A stretch of 64,000 nt of DNA from Nitrospirales bacterium. GTDB lineage: Bacteria > Nitrospirota > Nitrospiria > Nitrospirales > UBA8639. This document shows positions 8,497 to 17,287 of this stretch, in pieces. The position numbers were made by a program, and so were the translations under genes. The stretch is taken from the NCBI GenBank assembly GCA_022828225.1, contig JAJEJG010000004.1, positions 1-64,000 on the forward strand, given 5' to 3'. Below the pieces are notes generated by a model, which had not been told where the DNA came from, searched no databases, and worked only from the letters and a program-made list of their open reading frames with translations. Position 1 is the stretch's first letter; the number at the start of each line of letters is the position of its first letter.

Positions 8497-9654
8497 ATGA
8501 AACAGATCGTTCTCCTCGGCTCAACGGGCTCGATCGGCGACAGTACCCTCGACATCGTCGCAAAATTTCCCGATCAATTTTCGATTTTGGGGCTCGCAGC
8601 CCGGCACAGCGATGAAAAACTGGAAAAACAGGTCCGTTCGTTTCATCCGAAATACGTAGCCTTGGCCGACCCTGCCGCGGCCCAACGACTCCGTGCCCGC
8701 CTGAACGACCCCGGGGTCCAGGTCCTCGACGGACCCGGCGGCGTCACGGAAGTGGCGGCCCTTCCGGAGAGCGACCTCGTCATCTCGGCCATCGTGGGCG
8801 GAGCCGGCCTTGTCCCGACCATGGCCGCAATTCAAGCGGGTCGCCGGGTGGCCCTGGCCAACAAAGAACCCATGGTCATGGCCGGGCAACTCATGCAGGC
8901 CGAGGCGCACCGCCAAGGCGTCCCCGTCTTCCCCGTGGACAGTGAGCACAGCGCGATCTTCCAATCGCTCGCCGGCCATCGGCGCGAGGACGTCCGTCGC
9001 ATCATCCTGACGGCCTCCGGCGGCCCGTTTTGGGACTGCACCAAGGAATACATGGAGACCGTGACGCCGGAGCAGGCGCTCAAACATCCGAATTGGGACA
9101 TGGGCGCGAAGATCACCGTGGATTCGGCGACCCTGATGAATAAAGGGCTGGAAGTCATCGAAGCCCGGTGGCTGTTTGATTGTCCTCCCGCTCAACTCGA
9201 CGTGGTGGTGCACCGGGAAAGTATCATCCATTCTCTGGTAGAATATCGGGACGGGTCGGTGATCGCGCAATTGGGCTTGCCCGATATGCGAACCCCGATC
9301 AGCTACGCCATGGATTACCCTCGACGCGTGCCCCTGGATCCGCCCGCGTTGGATTTATGGAAATACGGCAAGTTGACGTTTTACGAACCGGATCCCGTGC
9401 GGTTTCCCTGTCTGCGGCTGGCCTATGAAGCGTTGGAACACGGGGGAACCTGCCCGGCGATTCTCAATGCCGCGAATGAAGCCGCGGTGGATGCGTTTCT
9501 GTATCACGGGCTCCCGTTCGGGAGCATTGCCAACGTGATCGAACGAACCGTACAATGTGCCGACGTGCAACCGCTCACGTCATTGGAGGATGCCTTGGAG
9601 GCCGACCGGTGGGCCAGGGACAAGGCCGCAGAGTTCATCCGCAATGGCTCCTGA
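8497..9654 (+). CDS. dxr: 1-deoxy-D-xylulose 5-phosphate reductoisomerase
   Basis: The second enzyme of the MEP isoprenoid pathway, making 2-C-methyl-D-erythritol 4-phosphate with NADPH. 385 aa, the normal length. The NADPH-binding GSTGSIG is at 8-14. NKEPMVMAG, the metal and substrate motif PVDSEHSAIFQ, and VDSATLMNKGLEVIEA are all intact. It sits between cdsA and rseP, a common order. ATG 8497 follows the repeat; GGAGGAAGG lies about 15 bases upstream. Confidence 0.97.
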   Translation: MKQIVLLGSTGSIGDSTLDIVAKFPDQFSILGLAARHSDEKLEKQVRSFHPKYVALADPAAAQRLRARLNDPGVQVLDGPGGVTEVAALPESDLVISAIVGGAGLVPTMAAIQAGRRVALANKEPMVMAGQLMQAEAHRQGVPVFPVDSEHSAIFQSLAGHRREDVRRIILTASGGPFWDCTKEYMETVTPEQALKHPNWDMGAKITVDSATLMNKGLEVIEARWLFDCPPAQLDVVVHRESIIHSLVEYRDGSVIAQLGLPDMRTPISYAMDYPRRVPLDPPALDLWKYGKLTFYEPDPVRFPCLRLAYEALEHGGTCPAILNAANEAAVDAFLYHGLPFGSIANVIERTVQCADVQPLTSLEDALEADRWARDKAAEFIRNGS

Positions 9655-9721
9655 CGTCAAGCTGTCAATGTTGAGTCATTTTTGACAGAATGCTCGCACC
9701 GGAAAGCAGGAGTGTCCTGTC

Positions 9722-9836
9722 CCTCCCCTTTGTAAGGGGAGGATAGGTGGGGTAGAGTCAACCCGTGCACGAAACCGGGTTCGCCATGCTCGCCGCAAGC
9801 TCTACCTCCCCTCCCCCCTCCTTACAAAGGAGGGGA
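9722..9836. repeat. Long inverted repeat, family D copy 1
   Basis: The arm CTCCCCTTTGTAAGGGGAGG, followed by a short GT-rich stretch and GGGTAGAG, pairs with CTCTACCTCCCC...CCTCCTTACAAAGGAGGGGA across a variable ~45-base centre. Other copies are at 47793-47914, 54718-54841 and 59976-60108. It lies in the 239-base dxr-rseP gap. Confidence 0.85.
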
Positions 9837-9852
9837 AAGAAGTGTCAGGAAT

Positions 9853-9878
9853 TGTCAACGAATTACTGAACACATACA
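9853..9878 (+). repeat. 26-bp dispersed element, copy 2 (before rseP)
   Basis: Identical over 26 bases to 106-131. It ends 15 bases before the rseP ATG, in the same orientation as the gene. A related stretch with TGTCAA and TTGACA ends is at 9663-9687. Confidence 0.85.
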
Positions 9879-9893
9879 ACGCCGAGTCACGCC

Positions 9894-11258
9894 ATGTCTC
9901 CTGATATCATCTACGTCGTCGTTCAAAAGATCTGGTGGTTTTTGGTGGTGTTGGGCGTCCTCGTGACCTTTCACGAGTTCGGACACTTTATCGTGGCGCG
10001 TTGGGCCGGGGTCAAAGTCTTGAAGTTTTCCCTGGGCTTCGGACCCAAACTCCTGAGCCGTCAAATCGGAGATACGGAATATCTCATTTCGGCCATTCCC
10101 CTTGGCGGATACGTCAAGATGTCCGGAGAAGACATGGGGGAAACCGTCCCGCCGGAAGAGCGGGAACAGTCGTTTGCCCACAAACCCCTATGGAAGCGGA
10201 CCCTCATCGTGGCGGCCGGACCGGGATTCAATTTTTTCCTGAGTTACCTGATCTTTTCAGCGTGGCTGGCCATGGGTGCGCCCCTGCCCATTCCGACGTT
10301 TGCCGAACTCTCCCCCACGATCGACGCCATCAGGGCGGACTCGCCGGCCGGCCAAGCCGGCCTTCACGTGGGCGACCGTATCACGAGAATCGACGAACAA
10401 GAGATCACCACAAAGAATGAAATCTATGCCGCGGTGGCCGAGAGCGGCGGCCGGTCGCTCGCCGTGGAAGTGCGCCGGGGCGACGCCCTGAAAACCTACG
10501 TCGTCACACCCGAACTCTACGATCCCGAAGACGTCGAGCACCCCCTGTACGTCATCGGCATCGAAGAGGCGGCTCCCGTAGTCACGGCCGTCATGCCGGA
10601 TATGCCGGCCGCGCAAGCCGGGCTCAAGGAAGGGGACCGCATCCTCGAGATTCAAGGCGAGGCGATTCAGACCTGGTCACAGATGACCCGCATCATCAAG
10701 GCGCATCCCAATGACTCCCTCGGCATGCAGGTTGAGCGAGAAGGCGCAGTACTCACGTTGACGATCATCCCCGAACCGCATGAGGTCAAGAACCAGGGCA
10801 CGTCGACCATGATCGGAAAGATCGGCATCATGGGATCGGGGCGGTCGGTGATCCGTGCGTCCTCACCGCTCACGGCCGTGTTCCAGGGCGTGAAAGCCAC
10901 ATGGGGATGGTCCGAACTCACAATCGTCGGCATATACAAAATGCTGACCGGAGAAATCTCCTCGAAAAACATCGGGGGGCCCATCATGATTGCCAGCGCC
11001 TCGGGCACGGCGGCAGAGCGAGGCCTCGCCGACATCATGTTCTTCGTGGCCATCCTGAGCATCAACCTGGGCATCCTGAATTTATTGCCGATTCCCGTCC
11101 TGGACGGCGGGCACCTGTTCTTCTTCGCCTGCGAAGCGATCCTGGGCCGTCCGTTGGCCGAACGGCAGCGTGAATTCACCCAACAAGTGGGAATCGTGCT
11201 GCTTTTCGGGATCATGATTTTCGCGTTTTTCAACGACATCCAACGCTTGCTTCAATAA
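9894..11258 (+). CDS. rseP: Site-2 zinc metalloprotease RseP
   Basis: An inner-membrane intramembrane protease of 454 aa that cuts anti-sigma factors in envelope-stress signalling and clears signal-peptide remnants. The zinc motif H27EFGH31 is in the first membrane segment. Two PDZ domains follow (about residues 125-205 and 210-290). The LDG motif NLLPIPVLDGGH is in the C-terminal membrane region. Length and architecture match Proteobacteria-type RseP. The 26-bp element ends 15 bases before the ATG, where the ribosome-binding site should be. No strong Shine-Dalgarno is visible. Confidence 0.96.
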   Translation: MSPDIIYVVVQKIWWFLVVLGVLVTFHEFGHFIVARWAGVKVLKFSLGFGPKLLSRQIGDTEYLISAIPLGGYVKMSGEDMGETVPPEEREQSFAHKPLWKRTLIVAAGPGFNFFLSYLIFSAWLAMGAPLPIPTFAELSPTIDAIRADSPAGQAGLHVGDRITRIDEQEITTKNEIYAAVAESGGRSLAVEVRRGDALKTYVVTPELYDPEDVEHPLYVIGIEEAAPVVTAVMPDMPAAQAGLKEGDRILEIQGEAIQTWSQMTRIIKAHPNDSLGMQVEREGAVLTLTIIPEPHEVKNQGTSTMIGKIGIMGSGRSVIRASSPLTAVFQGVKATWGWSELTIVGIYKMLTGEISSKNIGGPIMIASASGTAAERGLADIMFFVAILSINLGILNLLPIPVLDGGHLFFFACEAILGRPLAERQREFTQQVGIVLLFGIMIFAFFNDIQRLLQ

Positions 11259-11304
11259 CGTAGGTCGGGTTAGCCGAAGGCGTAACCCGACATCTTCCTG
11301 ACCT

Positions 11305-11436
11305 GTCATTCCCGACGCCTGTCCCCGACTTGATCGGGGATCCAGACAATGTACGGGAATCCAGTGTCGTTCTCCTCGCGAATGGAAGGAAAAGCAAAGA
11401 CGCTGGATCCTCGATTAAAGATGTCGAGGATGACAG
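11305..11436. repeat. REP-like doublet, family A copy 4
   Basis: Two hairpins. The second has arms ATCCTCGA / TCGAGGAT around TTAAAGATG. Short palindromic GGGTTAGCC...GGCGTAACCC (11274-11292) and ATTACGCTACGCTAAT (11458-11473) units flank it. Together they fill the 264-base gap to nhaA. Confidence 0.85.
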
Positions 11437-11522
11437 AAGAAAGGCGGGACTGTCGGATTACGCTACGCTAATCCGGCCTACAAAGCTTCGCTCATCCGGC
11501 CTGCTCATTGCGCGTTCGCTCC

Positions 11523-12860
11523 ATGAAACCCGCCCGGGACATCGAAGAAAGTCTCATTGTCCGCCTTGCGCGGCCATTTCAGATTTTCGCCGCTCACAAA
11601 TTATCCGGCGCCGTGCTCCTGTCGGCAGCCACGGTGGTAGCCGTGGCCTGGGCCAACTCGCCCTGGGCCGGGTTCTATCACCACTGGCTGCACACGAAAG
11701 TCGCTCTCTCCATCGGACCATTCGGCCTGAACAAATCCATCAGCCACTGGATCAACGACGGACTGATGGGCATCTTCTTTTTCGTCGTGGGTCTGGAGAT
11801 CAAACGCGAATTGCTGGCCGGCGAATTGGCCAGTCCCCGGAAAGCGGCCCTGCCGGTCATCGCCGCCGTGGGCGGCATGGTCGTCCCGGCTCTCGTGTAC
11901 GTCGCCTTCAACCACGACGGGGTGTTCGCCCGCGGCTGGGGCATCCCGATGGCCACGGACATCGCGTTTACCCTGGGCATTCTCGCGGTGTTCCCGGTGC
12001 CGCTTGCCCTCAAGATTTTCCTCACCGCGCTGGCCATCGTGGATGATATCGGGGCTATCGTCGTCGTCGCGATTTTCTACACGGACGCCATCGCGCCGTG
12101 GAGCCTGCTCATCGGCGGCTTGTTGCTGTGCGTCTCCATCGGCGCCAACGTCATCGGCGTGCGCAACCCGATTATCTACTTTCTCATCGGGTGCGCCATC
12201 TGGACAGCATTCTACAAGTCGGGCGTGCACGCGACCCTCGCCGGGGTCCTGATGGCGTTCACCATTCCCGCGCGCACCGTCATTAACGCCCGGCAACTGC
12301 ACGACAGGACCCGGACCCTGCTGAAACAACTGCGAGACACCGACTTGCCCCCGGACAAACGCCTGCTGACCAACCAACAGCACCATATCGTGCACTCGAT
12401 GGAACGATTGACCGAGCACGCGACCGCCCCTCTCCAGGAACTCGAACACGCGCTCATGCCATTTGTGACGTTCGCCATCCTTCCCCTCTTCGCCCTGACC
12501 AATGCCGGCGTGAGCCTGGAACTCGAGGCGCTCGGCCGGCTGACCGAGCCGATGAGCCTGGGAATCATCCTGGGTCTGGTCCTTGGCAAACCACTAGGCA
12601 TCTGGCTGTTCGCCTGGGCAGGCGTGACGCTTCGGGTCGCGGAACTCCCCAAGGGGATCAGCCTCCTTCACGTGGCCTCGGTGGGCTGCCTGGCCGGGGT
12701 CGGGTTTACCATGGCCCTGTTCATCGCCACCCTCGCCTTTGAAGAAGTGGCGCTGGTAGACGCCGCCAAGACCGCGGTCCTCGCCGGTTCCCTGCTGGCA
12801 ACCCTGGTCGGATCGGGTCTGTTGTTGCTGACAACGCGCCCCGTTCCGGAAGGCGCTTGA
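11523..12860 (+). CDS. nhaA: Na+/H+ antiporter NhaA
   Basis: An inner-membrane antiporter of about 445 aa that expels sodium in exchange for protons. About twelve hydrophobic segments are visible. The transport-site segment VDDIGAIVVVAIFYT, with its two adjacent aspartates, and the ATDIAFTLGIL helix start are present, as is the N-terminal FFFVVGLEIKREL. ATG 11523 is preferred over an in-frame TTG at 11508. There is no obvious Shine-Dalgarno. It has its own intergenic space on both sides and is probably a single-gene unit. Confidence 0.95.
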   Translation: MKPARDIEESLIVRLARPFQIFAAHKLSGAVLLSAATVVAVAWANSPWAGFYHHWLHTKVALSIGPFGLNKSISHWINDGLMGIFFFVVGLEIKRELLAGELASPRKAALPVIAAVGGMVVPALVYVAFNHDGVFARGWGIPMATDIAFTLGILAVFPVPLALKIFLTALAIVDDIGAIVVVAIFYTDAIAPWSLLIGGLLLCVSIGANVIGVRNPIIYFLIGCAIWTAFYKSGVHATLAGVLMAFTIPARTVINARQLHDRTRTLLKQLRDTDLPPDKRLLTNQQHHIVHSMERLTEHATAPLQELEHALMPFVTFAILPLFALTNAGVSLELEALGRLTEPMSLGIILGLVLGKPLGIWLFAWAGVTLRVAELPKGISLLHVASVGCLAGVGFTMALFIATLAFEEVALVDAAKTAVLAGSLLATLVGSGLLLLTTRPVPEGA

Positions 12861-13011
12861 AACCTCGAGCCATAGCATTTATATATAGCCACCTTTCCCT
12901 CCCCTTTGTTTCCCCTCTCCACATTTCCCGCCTTAAGCGGGAAATAGGGTGAGGGTTGGGGTGAGGAGGAAATTATCAACGCATAAATCAACACAGAAGG
13001 ATCACCCGAAT

Positions 13012-14733
13012 ATGCGAACAAGCCAACTGTTTATTCCAACCCTCCGGCAAACCCCCGGCGAGGCCGAAGTCGTCAGCCACCGGCTCATGTTGCGCGCCGG
13101 CATGATCCGAAAGGTGGCGGCCGGAATCTATACCTATCTCCCCTTGGGCCTGCGCGTTCTCAAAAAAATCGAATCGATCATTCGCCAGGAAATGAATCGC
13201 GCCGGGGCGCAGGAACTGCTGATGCCGATCCTTTCACCGGCGGAACTGTGGCGTGAAACCGGACGATGGGATTTTTACGGAAAGGAATTGCTTCGATGCC
13301 GGGACCGGCACGACCGTGATTTCTGCTTCGGCCCCACGCATGAGGAAGTCATCACGGACCTCTTCCGGCGCGAAATCCGTTCCTATCGGCAACTGCCCAT
13401 GAACTGCTACCAGATCCAAACCAAGTTCCGCGATGAAATCCGTCCTCGTTTCGGTTTGATGCGCGGACGCGAATTCATCATGAAAGACGCCTACAGTTTC
13501 GATGCCGATGAAGAGAGTGCGCGCCTCAGCTATCAAAAAATGTACGACGCCTACGAGCGGATCTTTACGCGCTGCGGTCTCAAATTCCGCGCGGTCGAAG
13601 CGGACACCGGATTGATCGGCGGCAGCATGTCGCATGAATTCATGGTCCTGGCCGACACCGGCGAAGAAACGATCGTGTACGACGATGGCGGGTCCTATGC
13701 CGCCAACGTCGAGTTGGCGGAAACGACGTCTCCGGCTGAAGAGGACGATGCCGCGCCGCTCGTTCTCGAAGCCGTGCAGACCCCGGGGACCAAAACCGTC
13801 GAGGCAGTCTGCGATTTTTTGAAGGTTTCACCGGATCGACTCGTCAAGACCCTGCTCTACCGGACGTCGGCCGGCGACGTCATTGCGGTCCTGATTCGCG
13901 GCGACCACGAGGCGAATGAAATCAAGATCAATCGTTTCCTGGGAACGACGGAGATCACGCTGGCGAGTGCGGAGACCGTGAGCGCCGTCTCGTCCGCGCC
14001 GGTCGGCTTCGCCGGACCGGTCGGGCTCACGGGTATCCGCATTATCGCGGACCACGCGGTCAAGGCCATGCGGAATTTCGTCGTCGGCGGAAACAAGAAC
14101 GATACCCACCTGATCAATGCCAACTGGGAACGGGATTTTGCGGTCGAAGCCTTCCTCGACCTGCGCCTGGCCCGAGCCGGCGACCCGTCGCCTCGAAGCG
14201 ATGACCGGCTGCAGGAGGCCAAAGGCATCGAAGTCGGCCACGTCTTCCTGTTGGGAACCAAGTACAGTCAAGCGATGAATGCGACGTTTCTGGATGCGGA
14301 CGGACAGGAAACGCTCGCGATCATGGGATGTTACGGCATCGGCGTCAGCCGGACCGCGGCCGCGTCCATCGAACAGAACCATGACGACAAAGGCATGATA
14401 TGGCCCGCGCCCATTGCGCCCTTTCACGTTCATCTCTTGCCGGTGACGGCCTCGGAACAGGTCGTCCAAACCGCCGGCATGCTGTACGATGCGTGTCTCG
14501 AGGCCGGCGTGGAAGTCTTATGGGACGACCGCGATGAACGGGCCGGCGTAAAATTCAACGACGCCGATCTCATCGGCGCCCCGTTTCATGTCACCATCGG
14601 TGACCGGGGCCTGAAACAAGGCGTGGTCGAACTCAAGCAACGCCACACCGGAGAAGTGGTGCAACTCCCGCCGGATGACGTGATTCCCCGCGTGCAAGAA
14701 TTGCTGTCGTCCTACGACCTCCCGTTCGTGTAA
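13012..14733 (+). CDS. proS: Prolyl-tRNA synthetase (bacterial type)
   Basis: Charges tRNA-Pro. 573 aa. Class II motif 1 is near residue 60-80 and motif 2 around DEIRPRFGLMRGREFIMKD. The bacterial-type editing insertion (about 225-400, with the K-containing RNFVVGGNKNDTHL region) is present. Motif 3 is GIGVSRTAAASIEQ, and a C-terminal anticodon-binding domain follows. ATG 13012 has GAAGGA about 10 bases upstream. A longer frame would take residues from repeat-like sequence and is rejected. The 150-base gap before it includes a GGGAAAT hairpin near 12926-12948. Confidence 0.96.
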   Translation: MRTSQLFIPTLRQTPGEAEVVSHRLMLRAGMIRKVAAGIYTYLPLGLRVLKKIESIIRQEMNRAGAQELLMPILSPAELWRETGRWDFYGKELLRCRDRHDRDFCFGPTHEEVITDLFRREIRSYRQLPMNCYQIQTKFRDEIRPRFGLMRGREFIMKDAYSFDADEESARLSYQKMYDAYERIFTRCGLKFRAVEADTGLIGGSMSHEFMVLADTGEETIVYDDGGSYAANVELAETTSPAEEDDAAPLVLEAVQTPGTKTVEAVCDFLKVSPDRLVKTLLYRTSAGDVIAVLIRGDHEANEIKINRFLGTTEITLASAETVSAVSSAPVGFAGPVGLTGIRIIADHAVKAMRNFVVGGNKNDTHLINANWERDFAVEAFLDLRLARAGDPSPRSDDRLQEAKGIEVGHVFLLGTKYSQAMNATFLDADGQETLAIMGCYGIGVSRTAAASIEQNHDDKGMIWPAPIAPFHVHLLPVTASEQVVQTAGMLYDACLEAGVEVLWDDRDERAGVKFNDADLIGAPFHVTIGDRGLKQGVVELKQRHTGEVVQLPPDDVIPRVQELLSSYDLPFV

Positions 14734-14747
14734 GCGGCATCTTTCCC

Positions 14748-14776
14748 GTCATCCCCGGCTTGACCGGGGATCCAGG
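14748..14776. repeat. REP-like hairpin, family A copy 5
   Basis: GTCATCCCCGGCTTGACCGGGGATCC type: arms ATCCCCGG / CCGGGGAT. It lies 14 bases after the proS stop and could act as its terminator. Confidence 0.75.
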
Positions 14777-14792
14777 CTTTTTTCTTTTGCAT

Positions 14793-14877
14793 GCGGGGTT
14801 TCGCCCCCGCACGACGAGGTCCTTTTGTTTCGGCAAAAGGACCCAAAACCATTGGCGCCCGGGCATGGCCCCAGGGG
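14793..14877 (+). repeat. Family G repeat, copy 1
   Basis: It runs from GCGGGGTTTCGCCCCCGC through a perfect 7-bp hairpin (CCTTTTG / CAAAAGG, 14820-14840) to ACCATTGGCGCCCGGGC. An inverted copy at 26211-26318 carries a ~24-bp insertion. Confidence 0.8.
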
Positions 14878-15054
14878 GTGCCTTTGCCCCAGTCCCGGTT
14901 GCTTGGGCTGCGGAACTCGCTTCGCTCAGACAGTCCTCGCCCCCAAAGAGGTTTCGGGACCGGGGCGCAGCCACGCCCGCAGGCGCCAAGCCAGCGTAGT
15001 GGGAGATCGGATGAGTGTAGCGTCATCCGGTAGTGTCCCAGTTTGAAGGCTCTC

Positions 15055-15083
15055 TTGACATTAATAACGCCATGCGTTAATGG
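15055..15083 (+). promoter_or_regulatory. higBA promoter and operator
   Basis: TTGACA at 15055-15060 is followed by a near-perfect inverted repeat, AATAACGC / GCGTTAAT (15063-15080), around CAT. Such a palindrome over the promoter is where HigA normally binds to repress its own operon. The -10 box is poor (TAATGG), so the operator call is stronger than the promoter call. Confidence 0.6.
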
Positions 15084-15095
15084 TTGGGACGATTC

Positions 15096-15374
15096 ATGAG
15101 ACTGTTCGCGAATAAAGACACGGAACGAGTCTTTCATGGACAGCGCGCCGTGAGGTTGCCGGCGAATCTTCAGCGCCGAGCGCGGATGAGGCTTCAGCGA
15201 GTCATGGCGGCGACAAAGCTCTCTGATCTGCGGCTGCCGCCCTCCCATCACCTTGAAGCGTTGAAGGGCGACCGAAGAGGCCAGCACAGCATCCGTATCA
15301 ACGATCAATGGCGCGTGTGCTTCCACTGGACAGACCAAGGTGCCAGAACCATTGAAATCACAGACTACCATTGA
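15096..15374 (+). CDS. higB: HigB-type toxin (RelE/HigB fold mRNA interferase)
   Basis: A 92-aa toxin of the HigB/RelE superfamily that cleaves mRNA on the ribosome. The typical core is visible: LPPSHHLEALKGDRRGQHSIRINDQ in pieces, then WRVCFHW and the terminal DYH. The basic R58-K-G-D-R-R segment and the C-terminal histidine are the expected catalytic region. ATG 15096 is chosen over TTG 15084. The gene precedes its antitoxin, the toxin-first order that marks HigBA, and lies just after a palindromic operator. Confidence 0.9.
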   Translation: MRLFANKDTERVFHGQRAVRLPANLQRRARMRLQRVMAATKLSDLRLPPSHHLEALKGDRRGQHSIRINDQWRVCFHWTDQGARTIEITDYH

Positions 15375-15386
15375 GGAGACTGATTG

Positions 15387-15671
15387 ATGACGAACGTGCC
15401 GCCCATCCATCCCGGAGAACACTTGGCTGAAATGCTTGAGGAACTGGGAATCAGTCAGTACCGGCTGGCCAAAACGATGGGGACGCCTCCGAGACGGATT
15501 AACGAAATTATCCACGGGAACCGATCCATCACGGCCGACACGGCGCTGCGACTCGGACAGGCCTTGGGAATGACGCCTGAATTCTGGTTGAATCTTCAGC
15601 GCATGTATGATCTTGACGTGGCCCGTTCTTCCACTGATGTCCGGGCCATCCCCTCCCTTGTCGCTCCATAG
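15387..15671 (+). CDS. higA: HigA-type antitoxin (HTH, XRE family)
   Basis: A 94-aa antitoxin and repressor with a helix-turn-helix at about residues 22-60 (ISQYRLAKTMGTPPRRINEI). It begins with the family N-terminus PPIHPGEHLAEMLEELG, and TPEFWLNLQRMYDL is the usual end. ATG 15387 is 12 bases after the toxin stop, with GGAG in between. It should neutralise HigB and repress from the palindrome at 15063-15080. Confidence 0.93.
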   Translation: MTNVPPIHPGEHLAEMLEELGISQYRLAKTMGTPPRRINEIIHGNRSITADTALRLGQALGMTPEFWLNLQRMYDLDVARSSTDVRAIPSLVAP

Positions 15672-15833
15672 CGCCGCCGGATAGCAGAGACGCCGTCTCT
15701 CTGAAGCGTTTCTCATCATGTCCTCCATCCGGAGCAAAGCGCTCGTTCCGCATTAGATTGACAATAGAAAGAAACGAATGATAGTTTTATTCGGATTGTG
15801 CGTATCACTGTGCGCGACAAACGGATTGCAGAT

Positions 15834-16289
15834 ATGATTACGCAAATGAACGTGCGGGGGCTGTTGTTCGACCCCTATAATAACGCCTATATCGTCATCC
15901 TTCGGGACGAGGAAAACTCCGATATGCTGCCGATTTGGGTCGGGAAATCCGAAGCGAGCGCCATTAGTTTTGCTTTGGAGAACGTCGCTCCGCCGCGCCC
16001 CATGACGCACGATTTGATGAAGTCGATTCTGGACAACGTGGATGCCAAAATCTTGAGCGCCGTGGTCACCGACTTAAAAGACAATACGTATTATGCCAAA
16101 ATTCATCTTTGGTACGGCGATTCGGAATATTCGATCGATTCAAGACCCAGTGACGCCATAGCCCTGGCGCTACGCGCCGAAGCCCCGATTTTTACCAAGG
16201 AAGAAGTCCTTCAAAAACAGAATTCCGAGGAATTGGAGCGATGGCTCGAAAATTTGAAACCTGAGGATTTCGGCAAATCCGAGACGTAG
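15834..16289 (+). CDS. Bifunctional nuclease, DUF151 family (first of two)
   Basis: A DUF151 protein; family members have been reported to cut both DNA and RNA. The core NAYIVILRDEENSDMLPIWVGKSEA and the SRPSDAIALALR motif are intact. Two starts are possible: GTG 15798 and ATG 15834. A TTGACA at 15758-15763 with a weak -10 near 15782 would start transcription at about 15795, leaving no leader for the GTG, so ATG is preferred (151 aa). It is followed by a second family member about 45 bases later. The two share about half their residues and look like a tandem duplication. Confidence 0.9.
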   Translation: MITQMNVRGLLFDPYNNAYIVILRDEENSDMLPIWVGKSEASAISFALENVAPPRPMTHDLMKSILDNVDAKILSAVVTDLKDNTYYAKIHLWYGDSEYSIDSRPSDAIALALRAEAPIFTKEEVLQKQNSEELERWLENLKPEDFGKSET

Positions 16290-16335
16290 AGCTCGATGCC
16301 CTCTCGTTAAACGGAACCCGTTGTTCACATTAGTC

Positions 16336-16812
16336 ATGAGCGTGGAACAAAATACCGACCTCGTCCCGTTGAAGGTTCACGGAGTGCTGGTTGACCCCAA
16401 CACGGATACCCAAATCGTCATCCTCCGCGACGAAAGCAACGCCGACGTGCTTCCCATTTGGGTGGGCACGGCTGAAGGCACGTCCATTCGCCTGGCCTTG
16501 GAAGACGTGGTTCCGCCCAGGCCGATGAGTCACGATTTGATCACGAGTCTCTCGACGCACTTGGGTATGAAAATCTCCCAGGTCGTGGTGACGGACGTCC
16601 AAAACAACACGTACTACGCCACGGTGCACGTGTCTTTGAATGGACTCGAACGAACGGTGGATTCCCGACCGAGCGATGCGATCGCCTTGGCCCTGAGGGC
16701 CAAGTGCCCGATTTACGTGACGCAGGACGTGCTCAAGAGAAGAGCCGGTGACAACTTGGATGCGTGGCTGGCCAAACTCGACGACAAGGAATCGCAATCA
16801 TCCGAAACATAA
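16336..16812 (+). CDS. Bifunctional nuclease, DUF151 family (second of two)
   Basis: 158 aa, same family as the gene before. It has TQIVILRDESNADVLPIWVG, VPPRPMSHDL and VDSRPSDAIALALRA. The C-terminal 15 residues differ fully from those of the first copy. ATG 16336 is preferred over TTG 16321. It ends 14 bases before rplM and is likely cotranscribed with the ribosomal genes. Confidence 0.9.
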   Translation: MSVEQNTDLVPLKVHGVLVDPNTDTQIVILRDESNADVLPIWVGTAEGTSIRLALEDVVPPRPMSHDLITSLSTHLGMKISQVVVTDVQNNTYYATVHVSLNGLERTVDSRPSDAIALALRAKCPIYVTQDVLKRRAGDNLDAWLAKLDDKESQSSET

Positions 16813-16826
16813 CTGGAGAATCACTG

Positions 16827-17252
16827 ATGCGCAGCTTTCAAGCCAAACCCAACGAGATCGACAGAAAATGGTATATTCTCGACGCCAAGGGCATCCCGCT
16901 CGGTCGATTGGCGACTCAAGCCGCCACGCTGCTTCGCGGCAAGCATAAACCGACGTTCACGCCCAACGTGGATACGGGCGATCACGTGATCGTGATCAAT
17001 GCCGAAGCGATTCGGCTGACCGGAAAGAAATTGAAGGATAAGACGTATTATCACCATACCGGATATCCTGGGGGGATCAAATCCATTACCGCCGAGCAGC
17101 TCTTGAAAAAGGCCCCCACGGAAATCGTGTCCAAGGCCATTCAGGGTATGCTTCCGCACAACCCATTGGGGAAAAAAATGGCGAAAAAGCTACGCGTCTA
17201 CGTGGGGACGGACCACCCGCACGTCGCGCAACGTCCGGAGCCTTGGTCATAA
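16827..17252 (+). CDS. rplM: 50S ribosomal protein L13
   Basis: 141 aa, normal length. N-terminus RKWYILDAKGIPLGRLAT, the central VIVINAEAIRLTGKK and YYHHTGYPGGIK, and the C-terminal LRVYVGTDHPHVAQRPE are diagnostic. ATG 16827 follows CTGGAG at good spacing. It pairs with rpsI, as in nearly all bacteria. Confidence 0.98.
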   Translation: MRSFQAKPNEIDRKWYILDAKGIPLGRLATQAATLLRGKHKPTFTPNVDTGDHVIVINAEAIRLTGKKLKDKTYYHHTGYPGGIKSITAEQLLKKAPTEIVSKAIQGMLPHNPLGKKMAKKLRVYVGTDHPHVAQRPEPWS

Positions 17253-17287
17253 CCACTTGCCAAACGTTAGAGGAAAGGCCCTTACCG

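Larger units (their letters stand above)
14734..15054. other. Gap between proS and the higBA promoter, filled with repeats
   Basis: It holds a family A unit (14748-14776), family G (14793-14877) and a GC-rich stretch that again looks repetitive (CAGTCCTCGCCCCC, GCGCAGCCACGCC). No gene was seen. Confidence 0.55.

Noticed and set aside
11330..12046. A 238-codon plus-strand frame before and inside nhaA
   Set aside because: Begins in a family A repeat and continues in the wrong frame of nhaA.
12949..13011. A longer start for proS
   Set aside because: The extra 21 residues come from repeat-like sequence; ATG 13012 has a ribosome-binding site and gives the usual N-terminus.
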